Positions 8,189 to 16,897 of a stretch of DNA of 64,000 bases are shown here, piece after piece. The position numbers and the translations under genes were made by a program. Every line of letters begins with the position of its first letter. Position 1 is the first letter of the stretch. The notes below the pieces were generated by a model. It was not told where the DNA came from, made no database searches, and worked only from the letters and a program-made list of their open reading frames with translations. Source of the DNA: Zeimonas sp050187175 (GTDB lineage: Bacteria > Pseudomonadota > Gammaproteobacteria > Burkholderiales > Burkholderiaceae_E); contig JBFWXS010000001.1 of NCBI GenBank assembly GCA_050187175.1, positions 124,001 to 188,000 on the forward strand, in the 5' to 3' direction.

Positions 8189-9198
8189 CACCTGCGCCGG
8201 GCGGGCTGGCGGCCGGCCTCGGCTATGCGCTGGCAGCCGGCCTGCTTTGGGGCATGGTGTTCGTCGCACCGGCGGTGCTGCATGACTACCCGCCGGTCGT
8301 GCTGTCGATCGGCCGCTATCTGGCCTTCGGACTGATCGCGGCCGTGCTCGCGATCGGCGCGGCGCCGGCCCTGAAGGCCTTGCGGCGCGCCGACTGGATC
8401 GAGGCGTCCAAGCTGTCGCTGGTCGGCAATCTGCTGTACTACAGCTGCCTGGCCTCGGCAATCCAGCTGGCCGGCCCGCCGCTGCCGACGCTGGTGATCG
8501 GCACCCTGCCGCTGGTGATCGCGGTCTGCTCGAACCGTTCCGAACAGGCGCTGCCGTGGCGGCGGCTATGGCTGCCGCTGCTCGTGATCGCGGCCGGCCT
8601 GGCGCTGGTCAACGCCGACGAGTTCGCCGCCTTCACGGCTGCCGCATCGGCGCAGGCCGGCTTCCAAGCCGCGGACGGCGCCGGTTCGGGCGACGCCGCC
8701 GGGGGCACGCGCTCGTACGTCGCAGGCGCACTGCTGGCGCTCGGCGCCGTCGCATGCTGGACCTGGTATCCGATCCGCAACGCGCGCTGGCTGCGGCAGC
8801 GGCCCGGGCTGCGCTCCGACGTGTGGGCCACCGCGCAGGGATTGACGACACTGCCGCTCGCCGCCGCGGGCGGCCTCGTCCTGTGGGCAGCGACGGCGGC
8901 CGGCATGCCGATCGGCGCGCAGGATTTCGACGGGCCGCTTGGGCCGCGGCCCGCGCTGTTCATCGCCGCGATGCTGCTGATGGGCCTGCTCTCGTCGTGG
9001 GCCGGCACCTTGTGCTGGAACCGCGCCAGCCAGCTGCTGCCGACCTCGCTCGTCGGGCAGCTGATCGTCTTCGAGACGCTGTCGGCGCTGGCGCTGGCCT
9101 TCGCGTGGCGCGCGCAATGGCCGCCGCCCGCCACCGCCGCCGGCATCGCCGCGCTCGTGCTCGGCGTGGTGCTCGGCGTCAGGGCCTTTCAATCGTAG
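8185..9198 (+). CDS. DMT-superfamily permease (EamA-like)
   Basis: The 337-residue protein has about ten hydrophobic segments arranged as two EamA-like halves, for example YALAAGLLWGMVFVAP at the N-terminus and LVGQLIVFETLSALALAFAW near the C-terminus. A hydrophilic Ala/Gly-rich loop of about 30 residues (near residues 155-180) separates the halves. DMT permeases export or import small metabolites; none can be assigned. Its start overlaps the CoA-transferase stop, so it is the last gene of the operon. Its 3' end overlaps by 20 bases the converging MFS gene. Confidence 0.88.
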   Translation: MTPAPGGLAAGLGYALAAGLLWGMVFVAPAVLHDYPPVVLSIGRYLAFGLIAAVLAIGAAPALKALRRADWIEASKLSLVGNLLYYSCLASAIQLAGPPLPTLVIGTLPLVIAVCSNRSEQALPWRRLWLPLLVIAAGLALVNADEFAAFTAAASAQAGFQAADGAGSGDAAGGTRSYVAGALLALGAVACWTWYPIRNARWLRQRPGLRSDVWATAQGLTTLPLAAAGGLVLWAATAAGMPIGAQDFDGPLGPRPALFIAAMLLMGLLSSWAGTLCWNRASQLLPTSLVGQLIVFETLSALALAFAWRAQWPPPATAAGIAALVLGVVLGVRAFQS

Positions 9199-10465
9199 GC
9201 AGCTCGCCGCTGCGGTCCAGCGGCACCGGCTGCGGCGGCTGCACGCGCCAGCCCAGCAGAACGCAGCACGCTACCATCTGCACGGCGATGCAGGTCAGCA
9301 GCGCCGGGCGGAAGCCTGCCGCACCCGCCGCATGCCCCTGCTGTCCACCAAACAGATCGACCAGCGCGCCGAACAGCCACTGCGCGCCGAACATGCCGAT
9401 GAAGACGAGCAGGTTGTAGGCGGTGAACGCGCGGCCGGTCAGCCGCTCCGGAAACGACAGGCTGACGTGCGTCTGCGCCAGCGTCTGGCAGGTCGAGGCC
9501 AGCGCCAGCGGCAGCCACAGCAGCCAGGCTGCCGGCCCGCTGGCGAACGCGATGGCGATCTGCAGCACGATCATCACCAGCGCTGCGCCGCCCACCAGCT
9601 GCAGTGTGCCGACGCCGCGGCGCGCCAGTCCCGGGACGGCCCATCCGAGGCCGAGGAAGCCGCACATCAGCACCAGATTGACGATGAACAAGGCTTGCGC
9701 CGCTGTCGCCGCATCGATGCCCAGCACCTGCCGGAACCACGGCCCTATCCACAGCGTCTGCAGCGCGATGAAGGTCGACTGCATCGTCAAGGAAACGACC
9801 GCGAAGCGCCAGAAGTACGGCTCGGCGAAGACCTCGCGATAGCCGCTCCAGCGCGAGTCGTCGCCGTTCGAGGCCGCCGGCTCCTTCGGCACCACCGTGT
9901 AGACCGACAGCGCGCACAGGCACAGCAGCACGCAGGCCCCCCAGAACAGGCCGCGCCAGCCGACCAGCGGCAATGCGAGCTGAGCGGGCAGCGTCGACAC
10001 CAGCGAGCCGAGCGCGCCCGCGACTAGCATCCACACCGCCAGCTGCTGCTGGCGTTCCGCTGCGTACCAGAAGCGGAACGCCCGCAGCGAAGACATCAGC
10101 GCACCCGATACCCCCACGCCGATCAGCGCCCGCCCGACCCACAGCATGGCGGACGAGCCGGCGAGAGCGAACACCGCGCAGCCGGCCGCTGCCACCGTGA
10201 GCAGCGCCGCGTCGGTCCGCCGCGAACCATAGCGATCCAGCCAGATGCCCAGCGGCAGCTGCAGCGCGGCAAAGCTGAGGAAATAGGCCGATGACAGCGA
10301 ACCCAGCTGCGTGTGCGTCAGCCCGAATTCGTCGATCAGATCGGGCGCGATGATGACGTTGACGGTGCGCAGCCCGTACGACATGAAGTAGCCGGCCGCG
10401 AACGCGATGAATACGCGAACCGCCAGGCCTGCGGGCAGCAGCGAAGTCATCGTCTGCGCGGACAT
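9179..10465 (-). CDS. MFS transporter
   Basis: The 428-residue protein starts at the ATG whose complement is 10463-10465 (MSAQTMTSLLPAGLAV). Twelve hydrophobic helices and the loop 2-3 signature (GIWLDRYGSRRTDAALL, the MFS GxLaDrxGrr motif) are visible. The fold is a major facilitator, possibly of the anion or sugar-phosphate type, but no substrate residue is decisive. It converges on the DMT permease gene with a 20-base overlap, leaving no space for a separate terminator. A lipoprotein gene lies four bases upstream, so the two are probably co-transcribed. Confidence 0.9.
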   Translation of the reverse strand: MSAQTMTSLLPAGLAVRVFIAFAAGYFMSYGLRTVNVIIAPDLIDEFGLTHTQLGSLSSAYFLSFAALQLPLGIWLDRYGSRRTDAALLTVAAAGCAVFALAGSSAMLWVGRALIGVGVSGALMSSLRAFRFWYAAERQQQLAVWMLVAGALGSLVSTLPAQLALPLVGWRGLFWGACVLLCLCALSVYTVVPKEPAASNGDDSRWSGYREVFAEPYFWRFAVVSLTMQSTFIALQTLWIGPWFRQVLGIDAATAAQALFIVNLVLMCGFLGLGWAVPGLARRGVGTLQLVGGAALVMIVLQIAIAFASGPAAWLLWLPLALASTCQTLAQTHVSLSFPERLTGRAFTAYNLLVFIGMFGAQWLFGALVDLFGGQQGHAAGAAGFRPALLTCIAVQMVACCVLLGWRVQPPQPVPLDRSGELPTIERP

Positions 10466-10469
10466 CGGC

Positions 10470-11030
10470 TCACTCGACGATGCGGAACGAATCCAGGAAC
10501 AGCTGGGCCTGCTCGGCCGGCAGCGCCGGCCCCACCACGACCACCTGCCAGGCGCGATCGCCGCGCGCCACGAATTCGGCCGCCATCTGCGCCGGCTGCT
10601 CGCGTGTACTGCCGCTGATCTGCACACGCAGCGCGGGGTGGCGGGCGACAGAGCGGCCGCCCGAGTCGAGCACCGTCACGTCGACCTCGGCCTGTGCAGT
10701 CTCGCGGCCGGCGATGTTGCGCGCCATCGCCGTACGCATCGCCGCCACGGCCTTCTCGCGAGTAGCCGGGAGCGCATCAGGCAAATGCACCGCGCCGACG
10801 GTGAACGCGATATCGTCGACCCTGGCACCGGTCATCGTCATCGTGACCGGCAATCCGTCGAGATCGATAGGACGCGACATCGAGGCGGGCTTGCCGGGCA
10901 GCATGACATTGAATCCGGCCGCCGGTTCGCGCAGTTCGCGCCAGTTGTAGTCCGGCGTGCAGGCAGTCAGGAGCACGAGCGCTGCGACGGCCGCCAGGGC
11001 ACGCGCGCGCAGGGGGGATGGGCGATTCAT
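10470..11030 (-). CDS. predicted outer-membrane or periplasmic lipoprotein, unknown function
   Basis: The 186-residue product starts MNRPSPLRARALAAVAALV and has a clear lipobox LLTAC near residue 24, so it should be acylated after cleavage by signal peptidase II. The remainder contains YNWRELREPAAGFNVMLPGKPA, a pattern seen in small betaproteobacterial lipoproteins that otherwise lack annotation, followed by a mixed alpha/beta domain (VDVTVLDSGGRSVA, WQVVVVGPALP). No catalytic motif was recognised. The open frame continues upstream past 11030, but the lipoprotein signal fixes the start. It lies four bases from the MFS gene. Confidence 0.8.
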   Translation of the reverse strand: MNRPSPLRARALAAVAALVLLTACTPDYNWRELREPAAGFNVMLPGKPASMSRPIDLDGLPVTMTMTGARVDDIAFTVGAVHLPDALPATREKAVAAMRTAMARNIAGRETAQAEVDVTVLDSGGRSVARHPALRVQISGSTREQPAQMAAEFVARGDRAWQVVVVGPALPAEQAQLFLDSFRIVE

Positions 11031-11084
11031 TCGATAATGGTAGCAACCGGCCCCGACTGGGCGTTTTCGACGATGGAGACTGGC

Positions 11085-11414
11085 ATGATCTACGAATTCA
11101 AATCGCGTGCGACGGGCAGCGTCGTGATGACCCGGCCGGTGGCTGAATGGATCCTGAAGATCATCGGCAAGGATCCAGGTCCGACCGGCATCATCACCGT
11201 CGACCAGATGCCGGGCGCCATCGCTGCCCTGCGCCAGGCCATCGACGAAGAGAAGCGCGAACTGCGCGCCGCGCAAGGCAGCAACCGCAGCGACACCGAA
11301 ACGGACGAAAAGAGCGACGACTATCCGGTCTCGCTCGCCCAGCGCGCCTACCCGTTCATCGAGATGCTCGAGCAGGCGCATCGTGGCGGCAAGGACGTGA
11401 CCTGGGGCGTCTAG
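11085..11414 (+). CDS. DUF1840 domain-containing protein
   Basis: This small acidic protein of 109 residues starts MIYEFKSRATGSVVMTRP and continues EWILKIIGKDPGPTGIIT, matching DUF1840 as I remember it: a family of about 110 residues widespread in Betaproteobacteria, with unknown function. The C-terminus YPVSLAQRAYPFIEML...DVTWGV also fits. The start at 11085 is preceded by GGAGAC. A strong hairpin follows the stop. It is divergent from the lipoprotein gene, with 54 bases between the starts. Confidence 0.88.
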   Translation: MIYEFKSRATGSVVMTRPVAEWILKIIGKDPGPTGIITVDQMPGAIAALRQAIDEEKRELRAAQGSNRSDTETDEKSDDYPVSLAQRAYPFIEMLEQAHRGGKDVTWGV

Positions 11415-11420
11415 GGCCTG

Positions 11421-11457
11421 GTTCACGCTGCGATCGCCCCCGCGCCGCAGCGTGAAC
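11421..11457. terminator. bidirectional hairpin terminator candidate
   Basis: A perfect 12-bp stem (GTTCACGCTGCG at 11421-11432 and its complement at 11446-11457) encloses a 13-base loop. It lies exactly between the converging DUF1840 and cupin genes. There is no long T-run, so intrinsic termination is likely but not certain. Confidence 0.65.
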
Positions 11458-11462
11458 GGACT

Positions 11463-11867
11463 CTACGCCGGCGCGCTGCGGCGCTCCACCAGCACGTAGT
11501 GCTTGGTCACCGGCTCGACCACCTCGAAAACGCCTTCGAAGCCGGCCGGAATCACCGCGGCCTCGCCCGGCCCCACGTCGACGACTCGGCCGCCGGGACC
11601 ATGCAGCCGGACGCGCCCTTCGATGACATGGAAGAACTCGTCCTTCGCCGGGCCGAAGCGGATGCGCCAGGCGCCGACTTCGCATTGCCAGCGGCCGGCA
11701 CTCAGCCCGCGCTCGCCGGCCTCGAACCAGTTCCATGTCAGACGCCGCGGATTGCCGTTCAGCAGACGCTCGGGCGCCGGCCTGTCCTCCACCGCTGCGA
11801 CCGGCTCATCGCCGAACTTGACGATCGCCGGAAGGCCGCAATTGTCGGCCGGGCGTCTTTCTTCCAT
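11463..11867 (-). CDS. cupin-domain protein (DUF861/EutQ-like)
   Basis: The 134-residue protein starts at the ATG complementary to 11865-11867, with AAGGGAGA eight bases upstream; an upstream in-frame ATG at 11885 is less well placed. The cupin core is visible: RIRFGPAKDEFFHVIEGRVRLHGPGG followed by VDVGPGEAAVIPAGFEGVFEV. These are the two cupin boxes of the DUF861 subfamily (WxxxxxEFxxvLeGrv; GDxvviPaGf). The usual metal-binding histidines are only partly present, so it may be a binding or stabilising protein rather than an oxygenase. Its role is unknown. Confidence 0.85.
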   Translation of the reverse strand: MEERRPADNCGLPAIVKFGDEPVAAVEDRPAPERLLNGNPRRLTWNWFEAGERGLSAGRWQCEVGAWRIRFGPAKDEFFHVIEGRVRLHGPGGRVVDVGPGEAAVIPAGFEGVFEVVEPVTKHYVLVERRSAPA

Positions 11868-12048
11868 CCCGTTCTCCCTTACCATCGCCGGGCTGCCGAT
11901 TATAGGTTCAGCCGCAGAACGTGACTGAAGGCAAAGAAAGGCCCGCGTCGCTTCTGGCAGACTGGCCGCGGACGTCGACCGCACGCGCCCGACCGGGGCG
12001 CGTCGCGCCTACGCATCCGGCCGTTCCAACACCTGAGGAGCTCCAACA

Positions 12049-12357
12049 ATGACTGCCGCAGTGAGCATACGCTTCGCGCGAAACCTAGAGCTGAACCTGA
12101 AGCCACGGCAGACATTGGGGCCTGAAGCCGCCTGCCGGTGGCTGGACGAGCAATTCGAGCGCTTCGGCGCCGAGCCGCTGCGCGCGTCCGGCAAGGTGCT
12201 GATCGCCGACAAGATCCTGGCCGTGGCGAGCGCCGCGGGCTACGAATTGTTCGCCCGGGACGCCGCCTGGGCCGAACGCTATGCGGCCAGCGTCACTGCG
12301 GCGCTGGGGAGGCCGGTGGTGTGCGTGGCGGCTGATGATCGGATGTTGACGTACTGA
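12049..12357 (+). CDS. hypothetical protein, 102 residues
   Basis: The open frame starts at ATG 12049 with GAGGAG about nine bases upstream, which supports a real gene. The product begins MTAAVSIRFARNLELNLKP and is alpha/beta in character, with CRWLDEQFERFGAEPL and LIADKILAVASAAGYELFARD. It has no signal peptide, membrane helix or recognised motif. The middle (VLIADKIL..AGYELF) resembles a PIN-like or NTPase-like beta-alpha unit, but this is not strong enough for assignment. It stands alone between the cupin gene and a 740-base non-coding region. Confidence 0.6.
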   Translation: MTAAVSIRFARNLELNLKPRQTLGPEAACRWLDEQFERFGAEPLRASGKVLIADKILAVASAAGYELFARDAAWAERYAASVTAALGRPVVCVAADDRMLTY

Positions 12358-12716
12358 GTCAGGCGGTCGCGGCAGAGCTTCCCGTCTAGGCAGTCGGGGC
12401 GGGGGAGCGGCAGGCCCGGGCCGGCGGGCGGGCTGGGTGCGCCGGTCGGCCCGTTGGGCTGACTCCCCTGTGCTGCTCGGCGTCGCATACATCCCAGCCG
12501 TCAGCCCGCGCCTGCCGCTCCCTGCAACGATAGTGGCGTGCCAGGAAAAACAAAGCGGCGTCTGCAGCGATCTGTCTGGCGACGATCCATCAGCGCGAGA
12601 GCTGCGTCACGGGCGCCGCACGGAGCGGCTGCCTGGCTTCACACGCGGATTCTGAGCGCGATTTCGTACAAGAGATGATCCGCAAACTGGCTACCGTCGC
12701 CTGCCACCGCTGTATC
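12358..12716. other. non-coding stretch, nothing recognised
   Basis: No frame here shows a start with a ribosome-binding site and no protein family was recognised. Open frames across it are antisense or GC-bias shadows. It forms the left part of a 740-base intergenic region whose right part is the inverted repeat at 12717-13075. Confidence 0.5.
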
Positions 12717-13075
12717 GGCAAAGGCGTGGGCCGGGCGCAGCGGCTGGGCATCGGGGCCAGGCGTCGCGGCCGGGACGCGTGGCGTGTGGCCGCCGTAGGC
12801 GCGGCGCTGTATGCGCAGCCGAGAAGCGCAGGAAGCTTGGACCGCGCGCAAAGCGCGCCACCATTCTGACTTACGGCGTCTGTCTGAGCGGAGCTCCCCA
12901 AAGGGGAGCGCAGCGAGTTACGCCGTGGGCCAAGCTTCCGAGCATCGCAGGGAACCCCTTTGCGAAGCAAAGGGGCAAGCATCAGCGCCGCGCCCACGGC
13001 GGCCACACGCCACGCGTCCCGGCCGCGACGCCTGGCCCCGATGCCCAGCCGCTGCGCCCGGCCCACGCCTTTGCC
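12717..13075. repeat. long nested inverted repeat, 93-bp arms
   Basis: The arms at 12717-12809 and 12983-13075 are reverse complements over 93 bp with a single mismatch that I could find. They are separated by 173 bases that are themselves nested inverted repeats. These are GGAAGCTTGG at 12831-12840 with its partner at 12930-12939, ACGGCGT at 12873-12879 with 12920-12926, a hairpin with AAA loop at 12893-12909, a GCGCGC-AAA-GCGCGC hairpin at 12844-12858, and a 9-bp stem at 12955-12975. The whole could fold as one cruciform. There is no transposase. It may be a non-autonomous element or a duplicated intergenic repeat. It ends 22 bases after the hisC stop. Confidence 0.85.
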
Positions 13076-13097
13076 CGCCACAACCCAGGCACGCCCG

Positions 13098-14165
13098 TTA
13101 GCTGGACAGCTCCCGCATCGCCCCCACCAGCGCCGCACACTGCTCCGGCGTCCCGATCGTGATGCGCAGCCAGTCCCCGATGCGCGGCGCACCGAAGTGG
13201 CGGACGATGATGCCTTGCGCACGCAGCGCGGCCGCCAGCGCCGCGCCGGCATGGCGGGGATGGCGGGCGAAGATGAAGTTGGCCTGCGACGGCAGCACCT
13301 CGCAGCCGAGTCCGGTGAGCTGCGCAACCAGCGTCTCCCGGCTGTCGATCACCGCCTGCCGCGTCCGCGCCAGCCATGCGTCGTCGGACAGCGCTGCCGT
13401 TGCAGCGACCATGGCGAGCCGATCGATCGGGTAAGAATTGAAGCTGTCCTTGACGCGCGTGAGCGCCTCGATCAGCGGCAGCTGCCCGAGCGCATAGCCG
13501 ATCCGCAGGCCGGCCAGCGCATGCGATTTCGACAGCGTGCGCACCACCAGCAGATTGTCGTGCGCGGCGATCAGCGGGACGGCGCTCTGCGCCCCGAAAT
13601 CCACATAGGCTTCGTCGATCACCACCACGGCATCGCGGCAGCGTTCGAGCAGACGTTCGATCTCGCTGCGCGGCAGCGCCCGGCCCGTCGGCGCGTTCGG
13701 GTTCGGCAGAATGATCGGGCCGCCGCCGGCTTCGTAATCATCGATGCGCAGCGCGAAGTCGTCGGCCAGCGGCACGGCCTGGAAGTCGATGCCGAACAAC
13801 CGGCAGTAGACCGGATAGAAGCTGTAGCTGATGTCGGGAAAACGCAGCGGCAGCGACTGCTTGAGCAGCGCGCGGAATGCGAAGCCGAGCACCTCGTCCG
13901 AGCCGTTGCCGACGAAGATCTGGTCGAGCTGCAGCCCCTCGCGCGCCGCGATCACCTCGCGCAGCGGCTGCGCGGTCGGATCCGGATACAGGCGCAGCGA
14001 CTGGCCGTCCGCGCCGAGCTCGCGCCGGATCGCGTCGAGCACGGCCGGCGATGGCGGATACGGATTCTCGTTGGTATTCAGCTTGACCAGCTGCGCCAGC
14101 TTAGGCTGCTCGCCCGGCACATAGGGCGTCAGCTCGTCGATGCCGGGGCTCCAGAAGCGGCTCAT
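13098..14165 (-). CDS. hisC: histidinol-phosphate aminotransferase
   Basis: The 355-residue protein starts MSRFWSPGIDELTPYVPGEQP at the ATG complementary to 14163-14165. It has all landmarks of HisC, a PLP fold-type I aminotransferase of histidine synthesis: VKLNTNENPYPPSP near the start, NPNAPTGRALP, DEAYVDFG, and the PLP-lysine segment LSKSHALAGLRIGYALG (Lys near residue 222), then a C-terminal arginine in DWLRITIGTPEQ. No other his gene is adjacent, so it may be a second copy or a related aromatic aminotransferase. The frame stays open upstream through 15-bp tandem repeats, but the family start is at 14165. Confidence 0.93.
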   Translation of the reverse strand: MSRFWSPGIDELTPYVPGEQPKLAQLVKLNTNENPYPPSPAVLDAIRRELGADGQSLRLYPDPTAQPLREVIAAREGLQLDQIFVGNGSDEVLGFAFRALLKQSLPLRFPDISYSFYPVYCRLFGIDFQAVPLADDFALRIDDYEAGGGPIILPNPNAPTGRALPRSEIERLLERCRDAVVVIDEAYVDFGAQSAVPLIAAHDNLLVVRTLSKSHALAGLRIGYALGQLPLIEALTRVKDSFNSYPIDRLAMVAATAALSDDAWLARTRQAVIDSRETLVAQLTGLGCEVLPSQANFIFARHPRHAGAALAAALRAQGIIVRHFGAPRIGDWLRITIGTPEQCAALVGAMRELSS

Positions 14166-14175
14166 GGACGGCTCC

Positions 14176-14250
14176 CACGGCGGTAAGCGGCCCGGCGGTA
14201 AGCGGCCCGGCGGCAAGCGGTCCGCCGGTCAGCGGCCGGCCGGGCAGCGG
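14176..14250. repeat. 15-bp tandem repeat, five units
   Basis: Five 15-base units of the form CCCGGCGGTAAGCGG lie at 14176-14190, 14191-14205, 14206-14220, 14221-14235 and 14236-14250, becoming more diverged to the right. The array is just upstream of the hisC start on the minus strand. Because 15 is a multiple of three, the units read in the hisC frame as a PPGRL-like repeat. Slippage may vary the copy number between strains. Confidence 0.8.
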
Positions 14251-14308
14251 CCAGGAAAAGCGGTGTCGTGTTCATCGGCGTAGCGTAGCGCATCCGCGAG
14301 CGCCCGAC

Positions 14309-15556
14309 TCAGCGAGCGGCCGGTGCCGCGAGCTGCGCCGCTACTGCCCCGCCCGGCCGCCGAAACAGCAGCATCAGTCCCAGCACCGTGCAGGCCGCGA
14401 CGACGATGACCATCGATCGCGGCGAGCCGTCGTTGAGGGCGCCCACCAGCGCGCTGGTCACCGCGGCGACTGCGTACTGCATGACGCCGAGCACGCCGGA
14501 GGCGACGCCGGCATTGTGCCGATAGGGCGCCATGCACAGGACTGTCGAATTAGGCAGGATCATGCCCATGCAGGCCATGACGACGAACAGCGGCACCGCC
14601 ACGCCCCAGAAGCCGCCGACGCCGGTCGAGCCGAGCACGAGCAGCACCAGCCCGGCGCATGCCTGCAGGCAGACGCCGAAGCGCAGCATGGCGGGCAGCG
14701 AGACGCGCCCGAGCAGCGCGCCGTTCAGCGATGACAGCGCGATGAAGCCGGCCGCGTTGACGCCGAACAGCAGCGTGAAGCCCTGCGGCGACAGCCCGAA
14801 GCGTTCGATGAACACGAAGGGCGCGCCGGAGATGTAGGCGAACAGCGCTCCGATCGTAACGCCACTGCCCAGCCCGTAGCGCAGCATGTGCGGATCGGCG
14901 AGCAGCGTCAGATGCTGGCGCAGCACGCGGCCGAGCCGCAGCGGTTCGCTGCTGCCGGGGTACGAATCGACCAGGCGCCAGAGGACCGCCGCCAGAACCA
15001 GCACGCCGAAGGCGGCGAGCAGCCAGAAGATCAGCCGCCAGTCGCCGAAGCGCAGCAGCTGCGCGCCGATTATCGGTGCCAGGATGGGCGCCAGGCCCAT
15101 GACCAGCATGATGCGCGACAGCACGCGCGCGCCGTCGCGCGCATCGAACAGATCGCGCACCATCGCGCGCGGAATGACCGCCGTCGCACCGACCCCCAGC
15201 GCCTGGACGAAGCGCCAGCCGATCAGGGCCTCGGGGCTGCCCGCCGCCGCGCAGCCTATCGTCGCGACGATGAACAGCGCCAGCCCGGTCGCCAGCGGCG
15301 CCTTGCGGCCGAAGCGGTCGGACAGCGCGCCATAGAAGATCTGTCCGGTGGCGATGCCCGCGAAGAACGCCGACAGCGTGAGCTGGATCGTCGCCGGCGG
15401 TGCCTGGAACTCGTGCGCCAGCGCCGGCAGCGCCGGCAGATACATGTCTATGGCCAGCGGCGTGAAGGCGGTCAGGGCCGCGAGCATGAACACCAGCCCG
15501 GGCGAGATCCGGGATCCGCCCGTCGCGGCGGCGGATCCGATGGAGGAGGAGTGCAT
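14309..15556 (-). CDS. Bcr/CflA-type multidrug MFS transporter
   Basis: The 415-residue protein starts MHSSSIGSAAATGGSRISPG at the ATG complementary to 15554-15556. It has twelve hydrophobic segments and the Bcr/CflA signature in helix 1 (TAFTPLAIDMYLPALPAL). The MFS loop motif GALSDRFGRKAPL follows, then a helix-5 segment of the drug/H+ antiporter type (FVQALGVGATAVIPRAMVRDLFD). Members export drugs such as bicyclomycin, chloramphenicol or sulfonamides; here only the family is clear. It is divergent from another MFS gene, with 62 bases between the starts. Confidence 0.92.
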   Translation of the reverse strand: MHSSSIGSAAATGGSRISPGLVFMLAALTAFTPLAIDMYLPALPALAHEFQAPPATIQLTLSAFFAGIATGQIFYGALSDRFGRKAPLATGLALFIVATIGCAAAGSPEALIGWRFVQALGVGATAVIPRAMVRDLFDARDGARVLSRIMLVMGLAPILAPIIGAQLLRFGDWRLIFWLLAAFGVLVLAAVLWRLVDSYPGSSEPLRLGRVLRQHLTLLADPHMLRYGLGSGVTIGALFAYISGAPFVFIERFGLSPQGFTLLFGVNAAGFIALSSLNGALLGRVSLPAMLRFGVCLQACAGLVLLVLGSTGVGGFWGVAVPLFVVMACMGMILPNSTVLCMAPYRHNAGVASGVLGVMQYAVAAVTSALVGALNDGSPRSMVIVVAACTVLGLMLLFRRPGGAVAAQLAAPAAR

Positions 15557-15618
15557 AGTCGAAATCCTAACCCAAGGCCACGGCGCAGCCGGCGGGCAAG
15601 CACAGTACACTGAGCATC

Positions 15619-16833
15619 GTGACCGCCTCCGCTCGTCCGCTGCTCGCGCTGAGCACCACCCTGCTGATCCAGACCGTCGCCAGCGTCGCCTTGACGTCGC
15701 CGTCGGTACTGGCGCCGGTGGTGGCGGCCGAGATCGGCGTGGGGGCCGAACGCGTCGGCCTGTTCGTCGGCCTCGCGTATCTGGCGGCGATGCTGTCCGG
15801 CCTTTACAGCGGCGACTGGGCGCATCGCTTCGGCGCATTGCGGCTCAGCCAGGCCTCGATGCTGTGCTGCGCGCTAGGCGCGGCGGCCGGCGCCTCGGGT
15901 GCACTGCCCGCGGTGGTGGCTGCCGCGGTCGGCATAGGCGCCGGCTACGGGCTGACCAACCCGTCGGCGGCCAATCTGCTGATGCGCCACTCCCCGCCGC
16001 AGCGGCGCGGCTTGTTCTTCTCGATCAAGCAGACGGGTGTGCCGATCGGCGTCGCGCTCGCGGCGCTGCTGCTGCCGTGGGCGCTCGACAAGATCGGCTG
16101 GCAGCCGGCCTTGCTGCTGGTCGGCGGCGCCTGCATGCTCGTGGCAGTGCTGCTCGAATCGCTGATACGGTCGCTGGAGCCCGAGCGCCGCGCTGCGGCA
16201 GCTAAGCCGGCACCACAGGAGGTCAGCGGCAACGCGCTGCTAGAGGTGCTGCGCGACCCGCCACTGCGCCGCCTCAGCCTGACTTCGTTCTCGTATGCAT
16301 CGACGCAGATCTGCTTCGTCACCTTCCTGGTGTCGTACCTCAATCTCGAGCTGTCGCAGTCGCTGGCGAGCGCGGCCGGACTGCTGGCCGCCGCGCAGGT
16401 GGTCGCGACGATAGGCCGCATCGTGTGGGGCTACAGCGCCGATCACTGGTTCACGCCGGACGGACTGCTGGCCGGCCTGGGCATAGCGATGGGCGTGGCC
16501 TGCGCAGGACTGGCGCTGCTGGGCGAAGCCTCGAGCCCGATCTGGATCTCGCTGGCCGCGTTGGCCTGCGCGGCCAGCGCCATGGCGTGGAACGGCGTGT
16601 TCTTCGCGGAAATGGCGCGTCACAGCGGCCGGCACAGCATCGCGCGGATCGCCGGCGCCACGCAGGCCTTCACCTTCGCCGGCGGCATGATCATGCCGGT
16701 CTTGTTCGCGCAGGTGGTACGCGCAAGCGGTTCGTATCGCACCGCCTATCTGCTGCTCGCGCTGCTGCCCATTCTGGCGGGACTCGCGATGTGGCGCTCC
16801 ATCGCACGGCGGCCGGCGGCGCTCGGAGGCTGA
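15619..16833 (+). CDS. MFS transporter
   Basis: The 404-residue protein uses a GTG start at 15619 (MTASARPLLALSTTLLIQ); no ATG fits before the first helix. Twelve hydrophobic helices are visible, with GLYSGDWAHRFGALRLSQ as the MFS loop 2-3 motif and FFSIKQTGVPIGVALAALL in helix 5, a segment typical of the YbfB/CynX-type subgroup. The substrate cannot be told. The next gene, PPK2, starts 64 bases later and need not be co-transcribed. Confidence 0.9.
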   Translation: MTASARPLLALSTTLLIQTVASVALTSPSVLAPVVAAEIGVGAERVGLFVGLAYLAAMLSGLYSGDWAHRFGALRLSQASMLCCALGAAAGASGALPAVVAAAVGIGAGYGLTNPSAANLLMRHSPPQRRGLFFSIKQTGVPIGVALAALLLPWALDKIGWQPALLLVGGACMLVAVLLESLIRSLEPERRAAAAKPAPQEVSGNALLEVLRDPPLRRLSLTSFSYASTQICFVTFLVSYLNLELSQSLASAAGLLAAAQVVATIGRIVWGYSADHWFTPDGLLAGLGIAMGVACAGLALLGEASSPIWISLAALACAASAMAWNGVFFAEMARHSGRHSIARIAGATQAFTFAGGMIMPVLFAQVVRASGSYRTAYLLLALLPILAGLAMWRSIARRPAALGG

Positions 16834-16897
16834 AGCGCGCCGCGCGGACCCACAGGCATAATCACCACTCCCCTCCCGGTTCTCAGGAGCGTGCCCG

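Noticed and set aside
12590..13327. A possible gene across the inverted repeat on the minus strand
   Set aside because: The frame overlaps hisC out of frame, reads through repeat arms and has no ribosome-binding site or recognised product.
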